Below are positions 24,721 to 32,517 of a DNA stretch of 34,086 nt, one piece after another. The position numbers and the translations under genes are program-made. Source of the stretch: JBCCSZ01 sp039199225 (GTDB lineage: Bacteria; Bacteroidota; Bacteroidia; Chitinophagales; Saprospiraceae); assembly GCA_039199225.1 (NCBI GenBank), contig JBCCSZ010000043.1, forward strand, positions 1 through 34,086, written 5' to 3'. The first letter of the stretch is position 1, and each line of letters opens with the position of its first letter. The notes beneath the pieces are model-generated. The model was given only the letters and a program-made list of their open reading frames with translations. It searched no databases and was not told the origin of the DNA.

Positions 24721-27117
24721 TTAGAACTTGAAATTATAGGCAACCGAAGGAATAAAGCTTCCGACAACAGACAAGCGGATGGCCTCTGTCTGAATAGGAT
24801 CGCCATTGGCTGGACGAATTTCCTGCTGTTGGAAATAGATGGAGAAGGGGTTGCGTTTGCTGTAAAGATTGTAGATGGAGAAAACCCAATTGCCACTCCA
24901 ACTTTTGCCCTCCCGCTTCTTTCCGGCGAGGGTGGCAGATACGTCGAGTCTATGGTAAACTGGAATTCGCACATTGTTGCGCTCCCCTCCGGAATTGTGT
25001 GGAATGATGTATCCTTGTTGCTCTATCCGATTGGTCGGGAAGGTGGCCGGCGTACCAGAGTTAAGCACAAAGTTGGCAGAAAGCGACCAACGCTTATTTA
25101 GGTCATAAAAAAGTGTGGTGCTCAGGTTGTGCGTCTGGTCGAACCGCGATGGATACCAATCGTTTTCATTGATACCATCGACCCGCCGTTCTGTTCGAGC
25201 CAAGGTATAACTGAGCCAGCCGGTCAGTCGACCCTTCTTTTTTTCAATCTGCAATTCGAGACCATAAGCCCTACCATCGCCCGTCAGCAGGTCGCCTTCC
25301 AAAAACTCATTGAGCAGCAAATCGGCCCCGTCGATGTATTCCACCATATTTTGGAGGTCCTTGTAGTAGATTTCTGCAGAGGTTTCAAAGGTGTTGTTCT
25401 TGAAATTGCGGAAATAACCCAAAGCGATCTGATCGGCCAATTGTGGCTTGATGTTATTGGAGCTGGGCGTCCAAACATCCAATGGCGTAGAGGCCGTCGT
25501 ATTGGAAATCAAGTGTATGTACTGTGCCATGCGGTTGTAGCTGGCCTTGATGGAGCTTTTGCGATTCAGCTGAAACCTGACCGAAGCCCTGGGCTCCAAG
25601 TTGGTATAGGTCTGGATGCTTTCCCACTGATCGAAATCCTCAGAGGAAATGGGTAGCCTCCGAATGCCGGGAGTACCTTCCTCAAACTCATAGGCCGTTC
25701 CATCACCCGTGTAATTAAAGTAGGAAAGCCGCAGGCCATAGTGCAAGGTCAAGCGGGAATTGATCGTCTGTTCATTCTCGATAAATACGCCTGCTTCGAT
25801 GGCATATTTCTTACTCAAGCTGATGTCCGATATTTCTCCTTCACTGACACCGACGGCATTGCCTGGCTCAAACACATAAGCAATCCCTTGTCCACCAAAG
25901 GTGATGAGATTGGTTGGCGTCAAAAACCAAGTGAATTCTGGCTTGAGGCTGTAATTGATGATCCGGGCATTCCAATCGAAGCGGTTTTCGGAGTCGTCGC
26001 CAAATTGAAGCTCATAATCGTAATTACTGTAATAGGCGGTGAAGTTGGCGAAAAGCTTGTCGCTGAACAGGTGATTCCACCGCAGGGTCGTGGTGGCATT
26101 TCCCCAGTTGAAGCCGGCTCCGCCTCCAAAGCCAAAGTTGTCCCGACCGAGGTAGGCCGATAAGTAAACCCGGTTTTTTTCGTTGATTTTGTAGTTGGTC
26201 TTAAGCGTGAGGTCGTAGAAGTTGAGTTTGGTATCAGATAGATCGTCGTTTAGGAAGGGTCTGGCTAAAATGTCGATATAAGAGCGGCGAGCAGCCACGA
26301 TGAAAGATGCCTTGTCCCGAATGATGGGGCCTTCCAAGGCCAAGCGGCTGAAGATGAAACCCACACCCCCCGAACCGGAAAAGCGCTTGCTGTTACCTTC
26401 TTTCATCCGGACATCGAGGATGGAGGAAAGTCGTCCGCCATATCGCGATGGAATACCTCCTTTGTACAGCTTGACATCTTTCACTGCATCGGGATTGAAG
26501 ACCGAAAAGAAACCGAATAAGTGAGAGGAATTGTATACAGGAGCCTCATCCAACAACATCAGGTTTTGATCGATGCTACCGCCCCGAACATTGAAGCCGG
26601 AAGCACCTTCACCTACAGTGGTTACGCCTGGCAGCAATTGAATGCTTCGAATGACATCGACCTCCCCCAACAGAGCCGGAACTTTCTGGATGGTTTGGAT
26701 ATTGAGCTTGTTAGTACTCATCTCAATATTGGTCACATTTTGATCTTCCCGTTCTCCGACCACTACGACCTCCGTCAGTTCGAGGGCCTCCTCCTTCATT
26801 TCCACATCCAAGGTTTGACTTTCTTTCAAATCGACGGTAACTTTTGCTTGATCGTATCCCAGGTAAGTAAATTCAAGGGTGTAACTTCCACTTGGAATGG
26901 ACAGAGAGTAAAAACCGTAGGCATTGGTGGTTGTCCCTTTTTCAAGTTCTCGGACGTAAATGTTGACACCGATCAGTGTTTCTCCATTGCTGGCATCCTT
27001 GACATAGCCTTTGACCGTTGCATTTTCAGCGGAGGAAGGTTTATCTTGGGAATGCGATACAAATGGCAGGCTCACCATCCACATCACGACGAAGACAACC
27101 TTTAGAAAGCGACTCAT
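24721..27117 (-). CDS. TonB-dependent outer-membrane receptor with carboxypeptidase-regulatory-like domain
   Basis: This 798-residue receptor has a signal peptide (cleavage near SHSQ, residue 24). A carboxypeptidase-regulatory-like domain follows (~34-115: VKGYVKDASNGETLIGVNI, TTTNAYGFYSLSIPSGSYTL), then a plug domain (~130-235: GFNVRGGSIDQNLMLLDEAPVYN, GGIPSRYGGRLSSILDVRMKEGN) and a 22-strand-type barrel to the C-terminal VGSFIPSVAYNFKF, ending in a Phe/hydrophobic residue as usual for outer-membrane barrels. The N-terminal TonB-box region lies around LTEVVVVGE. It is not the SusC type: the SusC signature and a SusD partner are missing, and a DUF4249 lipoprotein follows instead. Substrate unknown; peptide, siderophore or small-molecule uptake are all possible. 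Confidence 0.96.
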   Translation of the reverse strand: MSRFLKVVFVVMWMVSLPFVSHSQDKPSSAENATVKGYVKDASNGETLIGVNIYVRELEKGTTTNAYGFYSLSIPSGSYTLEFTYLGYDQAKVTVDLKESQTLDVEMKEEALELTEVVVVGEREDQNVTNIEMSTNKLNIQTIQKVPALLGEVDVIRSIQLLPGVTTVGEGASGFNVRGGSIDQNLMLLDEAPVYNSSHLFGFFSVFNPDAVKDVKLYKGGIPSRYGGRLSSILDVRMKEGNSKRFSGSGGVGFIFSRLALEGPIIRDKASFIVAARRSYIDILARPFLNDDLSDTKLNFYDLTLKTNYKINEKNRVYLSAYLGRDNFGFGGGAGFNWGNATTTLRWNHLFSDKLFANFTAYYSNYDYELQFGDDSENRFDWNARIINYSLKPEFTWFLTPTNLITFGGQGIAYVFEPGNAVGVSEGEISDISLSKKYAIEAGVFIENEQTINSRLTLHYGLRLSYFNYTGDGTAYEFEEGTPGIRRLPISSEDFDQWESIQTYTNLEPRASVRFQLNRKSSIKASYNRMAQYIHLISNTTASTPLDVWTPSSNNIKPQLADQIALGYFRNFKNNTFETSAEIYYKDLQNMVEYIDGADLLLNEFLEGDLLTGDGRAYGLELQIEKKKGRLTGWLSYTLARTERRVDGINENDWYPSRFDQTHNLSTTLFYDLNKRWSLSANFVLNSGTPATFPTNRIEQQGYIIPHNSGGERNNVRIPVYHRLDVSATLAGKKREGKSWSGNWVFSIYNLYSKRNPFSIYFQQQEIRPANGDPIQTEAIRLSVVGSFIPSVAYNFKF

Positions 27118-27470
27118 AAATGTAGATTTTAATCAAAAAAAACGCTAAAAATTCTAGCGCGTGTTCAGATATTCTAGGAACGAACAGAAAGGTGAATTGT
27201 TTATGAAGCAATCTAAGTTATACGGAAAGAAACATTCGGTTTTGTGGCAAACATTTGACTTGGAAGCTCTCTTCGGAATACTTGTTCCCTTTTTGGAGAG
27301 AAATCGCAACTTTTATCACGAAAAATTGATTCAGCCAATATGGCAATTGGATACCGCTTTTCTAATAATTAATCTTACATTTTTGCTTTGCATAGCACAC
27401 CTCAATGACCCCTGCCCCTGGCATTGGATCACTAAGTGTTTTTAAAGACCATTAGAAAGAATGAATCAAG
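27118..27470. other. Intergenic region, no supported gene
   Basis: These 353 bp lie between the receptor start and the oxidoreductase stop. A 94-codon + strand frame (27161-27445) ends in low-complexity hydrophobic and aromatic residues and has no family features, so I do not call it. The region holds one terminator-like hairpin and no clear TAnnTTTG promoter for the receptor gene. Confidence 0.55.
27135..27159 (-). terminator. Possible intrinsic terminator ahead of the receptor gene
   Basis: On the - strand, CGCTA and TAGCG pair around a 7-nt loop and are followed by eight T residues. It lies about 310 bp after the oxidoreductase stop and only 18 bp before the receptor ATG, so it could end read-through from the oxidoreductase or act as an attenuator in the receptor leader. 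The stem is short. Confidence 0.4.
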
Positions 27471-28817
27471 CTATGCTTTGAGCAATTCCCAGCCTTTTTC
27501 ATACGTACGACCCCAATACTTCTTTTGGATTTTTTTTCGCTTGAATCTTCCGCTTGTTGGGTCTATTTCCAGTCGCTGATTGCCGGTTCGGTAAGAAATA
27601 TTCATGTAGTGGCACAATTGCGTGCTGATGGCGCCCTCTTCGATGGGTGAGTGGAGTTGTGCTTTTCCTCGAATGCTCTCCAAGAAGTTCTGGATGTGCA
27701 ATGTGGTCATACCGCCGCCGCCCCCTAGGGCAATGCCCGCCTCATCGCCGGCCCCCTTGCGTTCGCGCACAACCTTTCCATTGCGGTCATACAGTATATA
27801 GCCGCTGCGATCAACGTAAACAGCGCCTTCTGTGCCATAGATGACTGTGCCGCGGCCTCGCTTGTGGCCATAGGTGCCGTAGCCACAGCGGCTTTTACCG
27901 TCCCATTGCACCGTTTTATTGCCGGGGAACATCAGATGAGCATCCATAGTATCGTACATCACCCAGGGGTCGTCTTGAAAATGTTGCTTGGCAGCATTTA
28001 CCCAAACAGACTGCGGATATTTGACCTGGAGCGCCCAGCGAGCAATATCTACTTCGTGCATGGCATTGTTGCCTGTCTCTGCGGTCCCCCAATTCCAGAA
28101 CCAGTGCCAATTGTAGTCGCCCAATATGTCCAAAAAGGCCGTGCGAGGGGCTGGCCCCTGAAACAGTTCCCAGTCCAACCAATTGGGGACCGCCACCTTT
28201 TTGGCAGCAGGCACGCGGCCGCGGGCATTGTTGTAAAATGCTTTGGCCGTATACGCCCGACCGATGGCCCCCTTGTGGATTTCCTGAATGATTTCCCGGG
28301 TCTCAGGAGCAGAGCGCTGCTGATTTCCCATTTGAACAAGCTTGTTGTACTTCTTCTGAAAGGCGACGAGAACTTCGCTCTCCTTGGGGTTGTGACTACA
28401 GGGCTTTTCCACGTATACGTGCTTGCCATTTTGTAGCGCCATCAGCGCTGCCGGTACGTGCCAGTGATCGGGTGTAGCGTTGAAAATGGCATCCACCTCT
28501 TTTTGTTCTACAATCTTCCGGAGGTCTTTTTCTCCTTTGGGGCGCCTACCAGTCAGCTCTTCCACCTTGGTAACCGCTTTTTCCTGCCGACGACTGTCCA
28601 CATCACAGACATAAATCATATCCACCAAATCAAGCTGTGCCAAGGAGGCTGAAAGGGCAGAAAACCTGCGATTGCAGCCCAGCAAGGCTACCTGAATGCG
28701 CTCGTTGGCGCCTATGATTCGATTGTAGCTCTTAGCGGGCAGGCCGAATAATACCCCGGTGGTACCAAGGGCTGTCTTTTTCAAAAAATTACGTCTGGAA
28801 TTGGTTGGTGTCGACAT
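27471..28817 (-). CDS. Tat-exported Gfo/Idh/MocA family oxidoreductase
   Basis: This 448-residue NAD(P)-dependent dehydrogenase-like protein begins with a twin-arginine signal, SRRNFLKKTALGTTG, so it should fold in the cytoplasm and be exported. The Rossmann region starts at IQVALLGCNRRF (~42-52), where the usual second glycine is replaced by Asn. The sugar-dehydrogenase signature YVEKPCSHN has the expected E137-K138-P139. The substrate-side motifs GNNAMHEVDIARW and GYGTYGHKRGRGTVIYGTEG match exported Bacteroidota/Planctomycetes members. The frame extends 16 codons upstream to 28865, but the ATG at 28817 places the Tat motif properly. Such proteins act on sugars or inositols; the substrate is unknown. 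It is divergently arranged with the phosphofructokinase gene. Confidence 0.92.
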   Translation of the reverse strand: MSTPTNSRRNFLKKTALGTTGVLFGLPAKSYNRIIGANERIQVALLGCNRRFSALSASLAQLDLVDMIYVCDVDSRRQEKAVTKVEELTGRRPKGEKDLRKIVEQKEVDAIFNATPDHWHVPAALMALQNGKHVYVEKPCSHNPKESEVLVAFQKKYNKLVQMGNQQRSAPETREIIQEIHKGAIGRAYTAKAFYNNARGRVPAAKKVAVPNWLDWELFQGPAPRTAFLDILGDYNWHWFWNWGTAETGNNAMHEVDIARWALQVKYPQSVWVNAAKQHFQDDPWVMYDTMDAHLMFPGNKTVQWDGKSRCGYGTYGHKRGRGTVIYGTEGAVYVDRSGYILYDRNGKVVRERKGAGDEAGIALGGGGGMTTLHIQNFLESIRGKAQLHSPIEEGAISTQLCHYMNISYRTGNQRLEIDPTSGRFKRKKIQKKYWGRTYEKGWELLKA

Positions 28818-28926
28818 GGCTTTTTGTTTTCTAGAGAACAGGTCGGAAAGAAAGTTCAACTGCACTTTGGCAGCATTCCTTAATCAAAACGATCGGATGG
28901 AACAAATGCCCTGAATGGAGGTCTTG

Positions 28927-28955
28927 CAAATTGAATAAAAATTCTTCTATCCAAA
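28927..28955 (-). promoter_or_regulatory. Possible promoter for the oxidoreductase gene
   Basis: On the - strand TTTG (28955-28952) is followed after 17 bases by TCAATTTG (28934-28927), one mismatch from TAnnTTTG. The transcript would have a leader of about 100 nt before the ATG at 28817. Confidence 0.35.
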
Positions 28956-29059
28956 TAAACACTAACTTAGATAACAAAGTATTAAATTGGCGCCGAACAA
29001 AGCAGTCGAATACAAGGACTTTTCAATATTTACTTTGCTATTAACTTCATTTGTGATTC

Positions 29060-30154
29060 ATGAAAAAATTATTGGTACTCACCGGAGGGGGCGATTGCCC
29101 GGGACTCAACGCCGTCATTAGAGGAATTGCCAAAGCAGCCAAAGACCATGGCGGATGGGAAACTTATGGCAGCATCGAAGCTTTCAATGGTGTCTTTAAA
29201 GAACCCCAGGAGATCGTCAAACTGACCCGCAGCAGAATCGCTGGCATCCACGTCAAGGGAGGAACCATCCTCAAAACGACCAACAAAGGCAATCCGCTGG
29301 ATTATCCGGTTCAGCAAAAGGATGGCAGTTGGAAAACCATGAATCGCAGCAAGGAGTTGGTTCGCAAAATCAAAAAACTGGGCTTCAGCGCCGTTATTAA
29401 TATAGGGGGTGATGGCAGCCAAAAAATCTCTCAGGCTTTGTACAAGGAAGGGCTCAACATCGTCGGAGTTCCCAAGACGATCGACAATGACCTGTCGGCC
29501 ACCGATCTGACTTTTGGTTTTACAACGGCCGTTCAAATTGCTACGGAGAGTTTCGACCGTTTGGTGACCACTGCTGAAAGCCACCACCGGGTGATGATTA
29601 TGGAGGTCATGGGGCGCGATGCAGGTTGGATTGCGCTGCATACGGCTGTGGCAGGAGGGGCAGAGCTTTGCCTGATTCCAGAAATTCCCTTCCGGCTCGA
29701 TAAGGTGCTGCAAAAAATCAAAAAGCGGATTCGAAAAGGGAAGGGGTTTGCCAATATCGTGATTGCAGAAGGGGCCAAGCCGGTCGATGGTGGTGTGATC
29801 GGCAAAAAAGCTCTGGACATTGGAGACCAACACATCAAATTGGGGGGAATCGGCAATTATCTTCGCGCTCAATTGGTTGAAAAGGGTTGTCCGGCACAGG
29901 TTCGCACCACCATACTGGGACACACACAAAGAGGTGGAACGCCCGTCGCTTTCGATCGCATCTTGGCTTCTGCCATGGGGGTCAAAGCCTTCGAATTGGT
30001 CGAAGCAGGCGATTTTGGAAAAATGGTTGCCTTTCACAACAACGAGCTAAAGGCCGTTACCCTCAAAAAAGCCATTTCGTCCTACAACCACATTGCCAAA
30101 GATCACTACCTCATCAGTGCCGCCCGCAAGCTTGGGATTTCTTTTGGCGACTGA
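29060..30154 (+). CDS. pfkA: 6-phosphofructokinase
   Basis: This enzyme phosphorylates fructose 6-phosphate to fructose 1,6-bisphosphate, the committed step of glycolysis. The 364-residue protein has GGGDCPGLNAVIRG at the N-terminus, GGDGS (116-120), PKTIDNDL with catalytic D142, MEVMGRDAGW (~183-192), and the late motif HTQRGGTPVAFDRILAS. Gly119, the equivalent of E. coli Gly104, favours ATP over pyrophosphate. Lys139 replaces the Gly of E. coli enzymes and is shared with the pyrophosphate and mixed-substrate clade. It is thus probably an ATP-using member of the long, mixed-substrate clade. It starts 242 bp from the divergent oxidoreductase gene. Identification is secure; the phosphate donor is inferred. 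Confidence 0.96.
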   Translation: MKKLLVLTGGGDCPGLNAVIRGIAKAAKDHGGWETYGSIEAFNGVFKEPQEIVKLTRSRIAGIHVKGGTILKTTNKGNPLDYPVQQKDGSWKTMNRSKELVRKIKKLGFSAVINIGGDGSQKISQALYKEGLNIVGVPKTIDNDLSATDLTFGFTTAVQIATESFDRLVTTAESHHRVMIMEVMGRDAGWIALHTAVAGGAELCLIPEIPFRLDKVLQKIKKRIRKGKGFANIVIAEGAKPVDGGVIGKKALDIGDQHIKLGGIGNYLRAQLVEKGCPAQVRTTILGHTQRGGTPVAFDRILASAMGVKAFELVEAGDFGKMVAFHNNELKAVTLKKAISSYNHIAKDHYLISAARKLGISFGD

Positions 30155-30297
30155 TGGCTCTTTGAAGGATGTAACATGATATGCTCTTTTTTAATGTGAA
30201 ATTCACTCGGGTTCACTATATTGGGGCGAATTTACTAGAATCACAAGCCCCTTATAGAGGCTGTCACCTTATTTACTTAATTCATAAATAACGAGCT

Positions 30298-30768
30298 ATG
30301 TTAAAAAAGTTGTCATTCCTGTTCTTATTATCCCTATTGGTTTCTTCCTCTGCCATGGCAGTGGTTACAACGGTCGGCCCTACTAAAGCTGAAAAAGAAA
30401 CGACCGTTGAGAACAATCGGGCCGCGGCTGTTTTAAATTTGTACAAGGCGATTCAAGCGGACTTGCTGGCTAAAAAGGAAAGCGAAGGCTTGACTAAAAA
30501 AGAGCAGAAAACGCTCAAGAAGGTCAATCGCAAGATGAAAAAATGGGAGAAGAGAGCCGCCGTTGCTGGTGGTAAAAAGTGGATTGTTGCTCTCTTGTTA
30601 TCCATATTCTTGGGTGGCCTGGCGATCGATCGCTTCTACCTGGGATACGTCGGCTTGGGAATCGTAAAGCTCATTACCCTCGGTGGATTTGGCGTATGGG
30701 CATTGATTGACTTGGTTTTGATCGCCATTCGCGCCCTCAAGCCAAAAGATGGGGATTACGTAGACTAA
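30298..30768 (+). CDS. TM2 domain-containing membrane protein
   Basis: This 156-residue protein has a signal-like N-terminal helix (residues ~4-22, ending SSAMA), a Lys-rich helical stretch (~55-95, KKEQKTLKKVNRKMKKWEK) and a C-terminal TM2 domain (~98-148). The TM2 domain comprises two membrane helices around the turn GGLAIDRFYLGY, then GLGIVKLITLGGFGVWALIDLVLI. TM2 proteins are common in Bacteroidota and their function is not established. It stands alone between pfkA and a lipoprotein gene. Confidence 0.9.
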   Translation: MLKKLSFLFLLSLLVSSSAMAVVTTVGPTKAEKETTVENNRAAAVLNLYKAIQADLLAKKESEGLTKKEQKTLKKVNRKMKKWEKRAAVAGGKKWIVALLLSIFLGGLAIDRFYLGYVGLGIVKLITLGGFGVWALIDLVLIAIRALKPKDGDYVD

Positions 30769-30830
30769 TCACAGATAGATTTTTCTTTCGAGTAGCCACT
30801 GGATTGACAAGGGCTGCTCCGTTTTCACAA

Positions 30831-30864
30831 CAAATCGGTATCGGAGTCCTTCGGTACCGATTTG
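30831..30864 (+). terminator. Hairpin after the TM2-domain gene
   Basis: The perfect 10-bp arms caaatcggta (30831-30840) and taccgatttg (30855-30864) extend inward by four more pairs, two of them G-U. Only a weak T-rich tail (CTGTTT) follows. It lies 62 bp after the TM2 gene stop and is a likely transcription end. Confidence 0.55.
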
Positions 30865-30902
30865 CTGTTTGTAGTCATCGTATTGCTTTTTTCTTTGGCC
30901 AA

Positions 30903-30935
30903 TTGGGTAAACTTGAGCGTATTGGTCTATCTTTG
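30903..30935 (+). promoter_or_regulatory. Likely promoter of the His-heptad lipoprotein gene
   Basis: TATCTTTG at 30928-30935 is a perfect TAnnTTTG -7 element. TTGG at 30903-30906, 21 bases upstream, is a near match to the -33 TTTG. The leader before the ATG at 31067 would be about 125 nt. Confidence 0.45.
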
Positions 30936-31066
30936 ATCTATAAACGCTTTATTCAAGTTGTGGTCGATTTGGGAGCAGTCATTCGCCTCTCCTTTGCCAA
31001 AAGAGCTGTGATTTCTTGCAACGACCTCCACAACTTATTTTAATTAATCCAAACACCTTAGTAGTT

Positions 31067-31576
31067 ATGAAATTTGTCGTAAAACACATCAGCTTCCTTT
31101 TATTATCATTTAGTCTCTTTGTCGGATGTCAATCCAATCCTGCTGACTCTGCCGAACACAAAGAACTGGTCAAGGAACATGAAAAAATGGAAGCAGAGCA
31201 CAAAAAGCTGGCCGACCAACACGCCAAGATGGAGGAAATGCACAAAAAAATGGTCGAAGCGCATGGGGAGGTCAGTGATCCTGCCATTGATTCCATTCAC
31301 ACTGCTCTGGAAGCTCGCCATACCGAGCTGATGAAAAAGCATGTGGAAATGGTCAAAAAGCACGAAGCCATTCTAGCAAATCACCGCGAATTAGAAGAAA
31401 AACACGCTACGGGCAAAGTGGACAAGGCGACCCTAAAAGCAGACCACGAAAAGATGAAGAAAGACCACGAAATGCTCATCGAAGAACATGCGATGATGGA
31501 AAAAGAGCACCAACAAATGAACAGTGATCACGAAAAGATGATGGCTGATCACAAAGGTCAAACAGAGGAGAAATAG
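31067..31576 (+). CDS. Lipoprotein with histidine-rich heptad coiled coil
   Basis: This 169-residue protein has a lipobox ending FVG-C21, so it should be anchored in a membrane facing the periplasm or the outside. The frame is open to 31016, but the ATG at 31067 places the signal peptide correctly. After residue 29 the protein is one long charged helix in which almost every heptad follows the pattern xHxxMxx or xHxxLxx. Examples are EHEKMEA, EHKKLAD, QHAKMEE and DHEKMKK. I count 18 such heptads in three blocks separated by a short Pro/Asp break and one His-less heptad. His at one fixed coil position with Met or Leu three residues later would line up a row of potential metal or haem ligands. 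No family is recognised. A metal-binding or stress role is an inference from composition. Confidence 0.85.
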   Translation: MKFVVKHISFLLLSFSLFVGCQSNPADSAEHKELVKEHEKMEAEHKKLADQHAKMEEMHKKMVEAHGEVSDPAIDSIHTALEARHTELMKKHVEMVKKHEAILANHRELEEKHATGKVDKATLKADHEKMKKDHEMLIEEHAMMEKEHQQMNSDHEKMMADHKGQTEEK

Positions 31577-31590
31577 TGCCTTTGGGCCAC

Positions 31591-32517
31591 CTACTGTAAC
31601 CCATCCAACTGCTGGCTAACCCACAAAGACAAGACGTGCGCTCCCGTGGCGTTCACATGCTCGCTGTCAAACCAATAATCTGGATCGGCTAGTAAGGTCT
31701 TGGGGGGTATTAAGACTGTTCCGTAGCTCGAGTAGCGATCAATTTCTTTTGGTTTTTGTTGGACCGAAGCATAGGCTGGCAAATACAAGAAAACCAACTG
31801 AATTTTGTTGGATCGGCAGAGTTGGTGGATTTTGTTCAGGTAGGCGCGGGGGTACTGCATGTAAAAACGTCGTTCCAGCGAGCTTGGATCGGGCTGTTCT
31901 TCCTCCTTCGCATTGCCCGCAAGTGTTTCCAATGCGGCCGTATCTTGCAGCGGAGAAAAACCAAAGGCACCTTGGTGTCTTTGGTTTTTTGCTAGTGGTC
32001 CATACCAATCGTCCTGCTGCAGTTCTACCTTATAGCTCAGGTGCGTTTGCATGTCGCTGGCCAGGTCCTTGTTGAATAGGGGATGGGCGAAAACCACATC
32101 GCGGGTGTCGGCTAAATAAGGAAAAATCGGATGACTGTACCGATCTTCATCCTCGCGCACTTCCAGCACCAAGGTGCGAAGCTGCTTTTGTTGTAAGATT
32201 TCCTTCAGTAAAACATAGCTAAGGTTGCGTCCCAAGCGGCAGTATCCAAAATTGGCAACGCTCAAACGATGGTGGGCCAACTGCGCTTCAATGAGCTGGT
32301 CATCGATGCCATTCAAGGTATGGGAAGAGCCTAAAAAGGCGATGTCGACTGGCTTACTTTGTTTGTAAAGGCGATCGTGTATCCACTGGCCGTGTTGAAA
32401 ACAATCGTCTTCCAAACCCTTGTATTTCAGGTATTTGTCGGTGGGTAAAAAGAGCAACAAAGCCACAATCGGACTGAGAAAATAAAGGATATTTTTATAC
32501 AATCTTTTCACAGGCAC
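31591..32517 (-). CDS. SGNH/DHHW-like protein paired with the MBOAT acyltransferase
   Basis: This 308-residue protein has one N-terminal membrane helix (~9-27) and then a predicted periplasmic SGNH-like domain. The first block is VDIAFLGSSHTLNGID with a candidate nucleophile Ser at 64/65, and the last is FDSEHVNATGAHVLS with D284 and H287, the DxxH pair. The start is a GTG immediately after the TGA of the MBOAT gene, with no gap; no ATG exists ahead of the membrane helix, so GTG is needed. Pairs of an MBOAT and an SGNH-type protein add acyl (usually acetyl) groups to exported polysaccharides, as in alginate acetylation. The polymer here is unknown. Confidence 0.82.
   Translation of the reverse strand: MPVKRLYKNILYFLSPIVALLLFLPTDKYLKYKGLEDDCFQHGQWIHDRLYKQSKPVDIAFLGSSHTLNGIDDQLIEAQLAHHRLSVANFGYCRLGRNLSYVLLKEILQQKQLRTLVLEVREDEDRYSHPIFPYLADTRDVVFAHPLFNKDLASDMQTHLSYKVELQQDDWYGPLAKNQRHQGAFGFSPLQDTAALETLAGNAKEEEQPDPSSLERRFYMQYPRAYLNKIHQLCRSNKIQLVFLYLPAYASVQQKPKEIDRYSSYGTVLIPPKTLLADPDYWFDSEHVNATGAHVLSLWVSQQLDGLQ

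Noticed and set aside
27161..27445. 94-codon + strand frame between the receptor and oxidoreductase genes
   Set aside because: Unusual composition, no promoter, no motif, and opposite in direction to both neighbours; most likely chance.
29069..30037. Long - strand open frame (322 codons) opposite pfkA
   Set aside because: The + strand frame is an unmistakable phosphofructokinase; the antisense frame has no recognisable domain or start context.
30804..31043. 79-codon + strand frame between the TM2 and lipoprotein genes
   Set aside because: It runs through the terminator-like hairpin and the promoter of the next gene and has no protein-like features.
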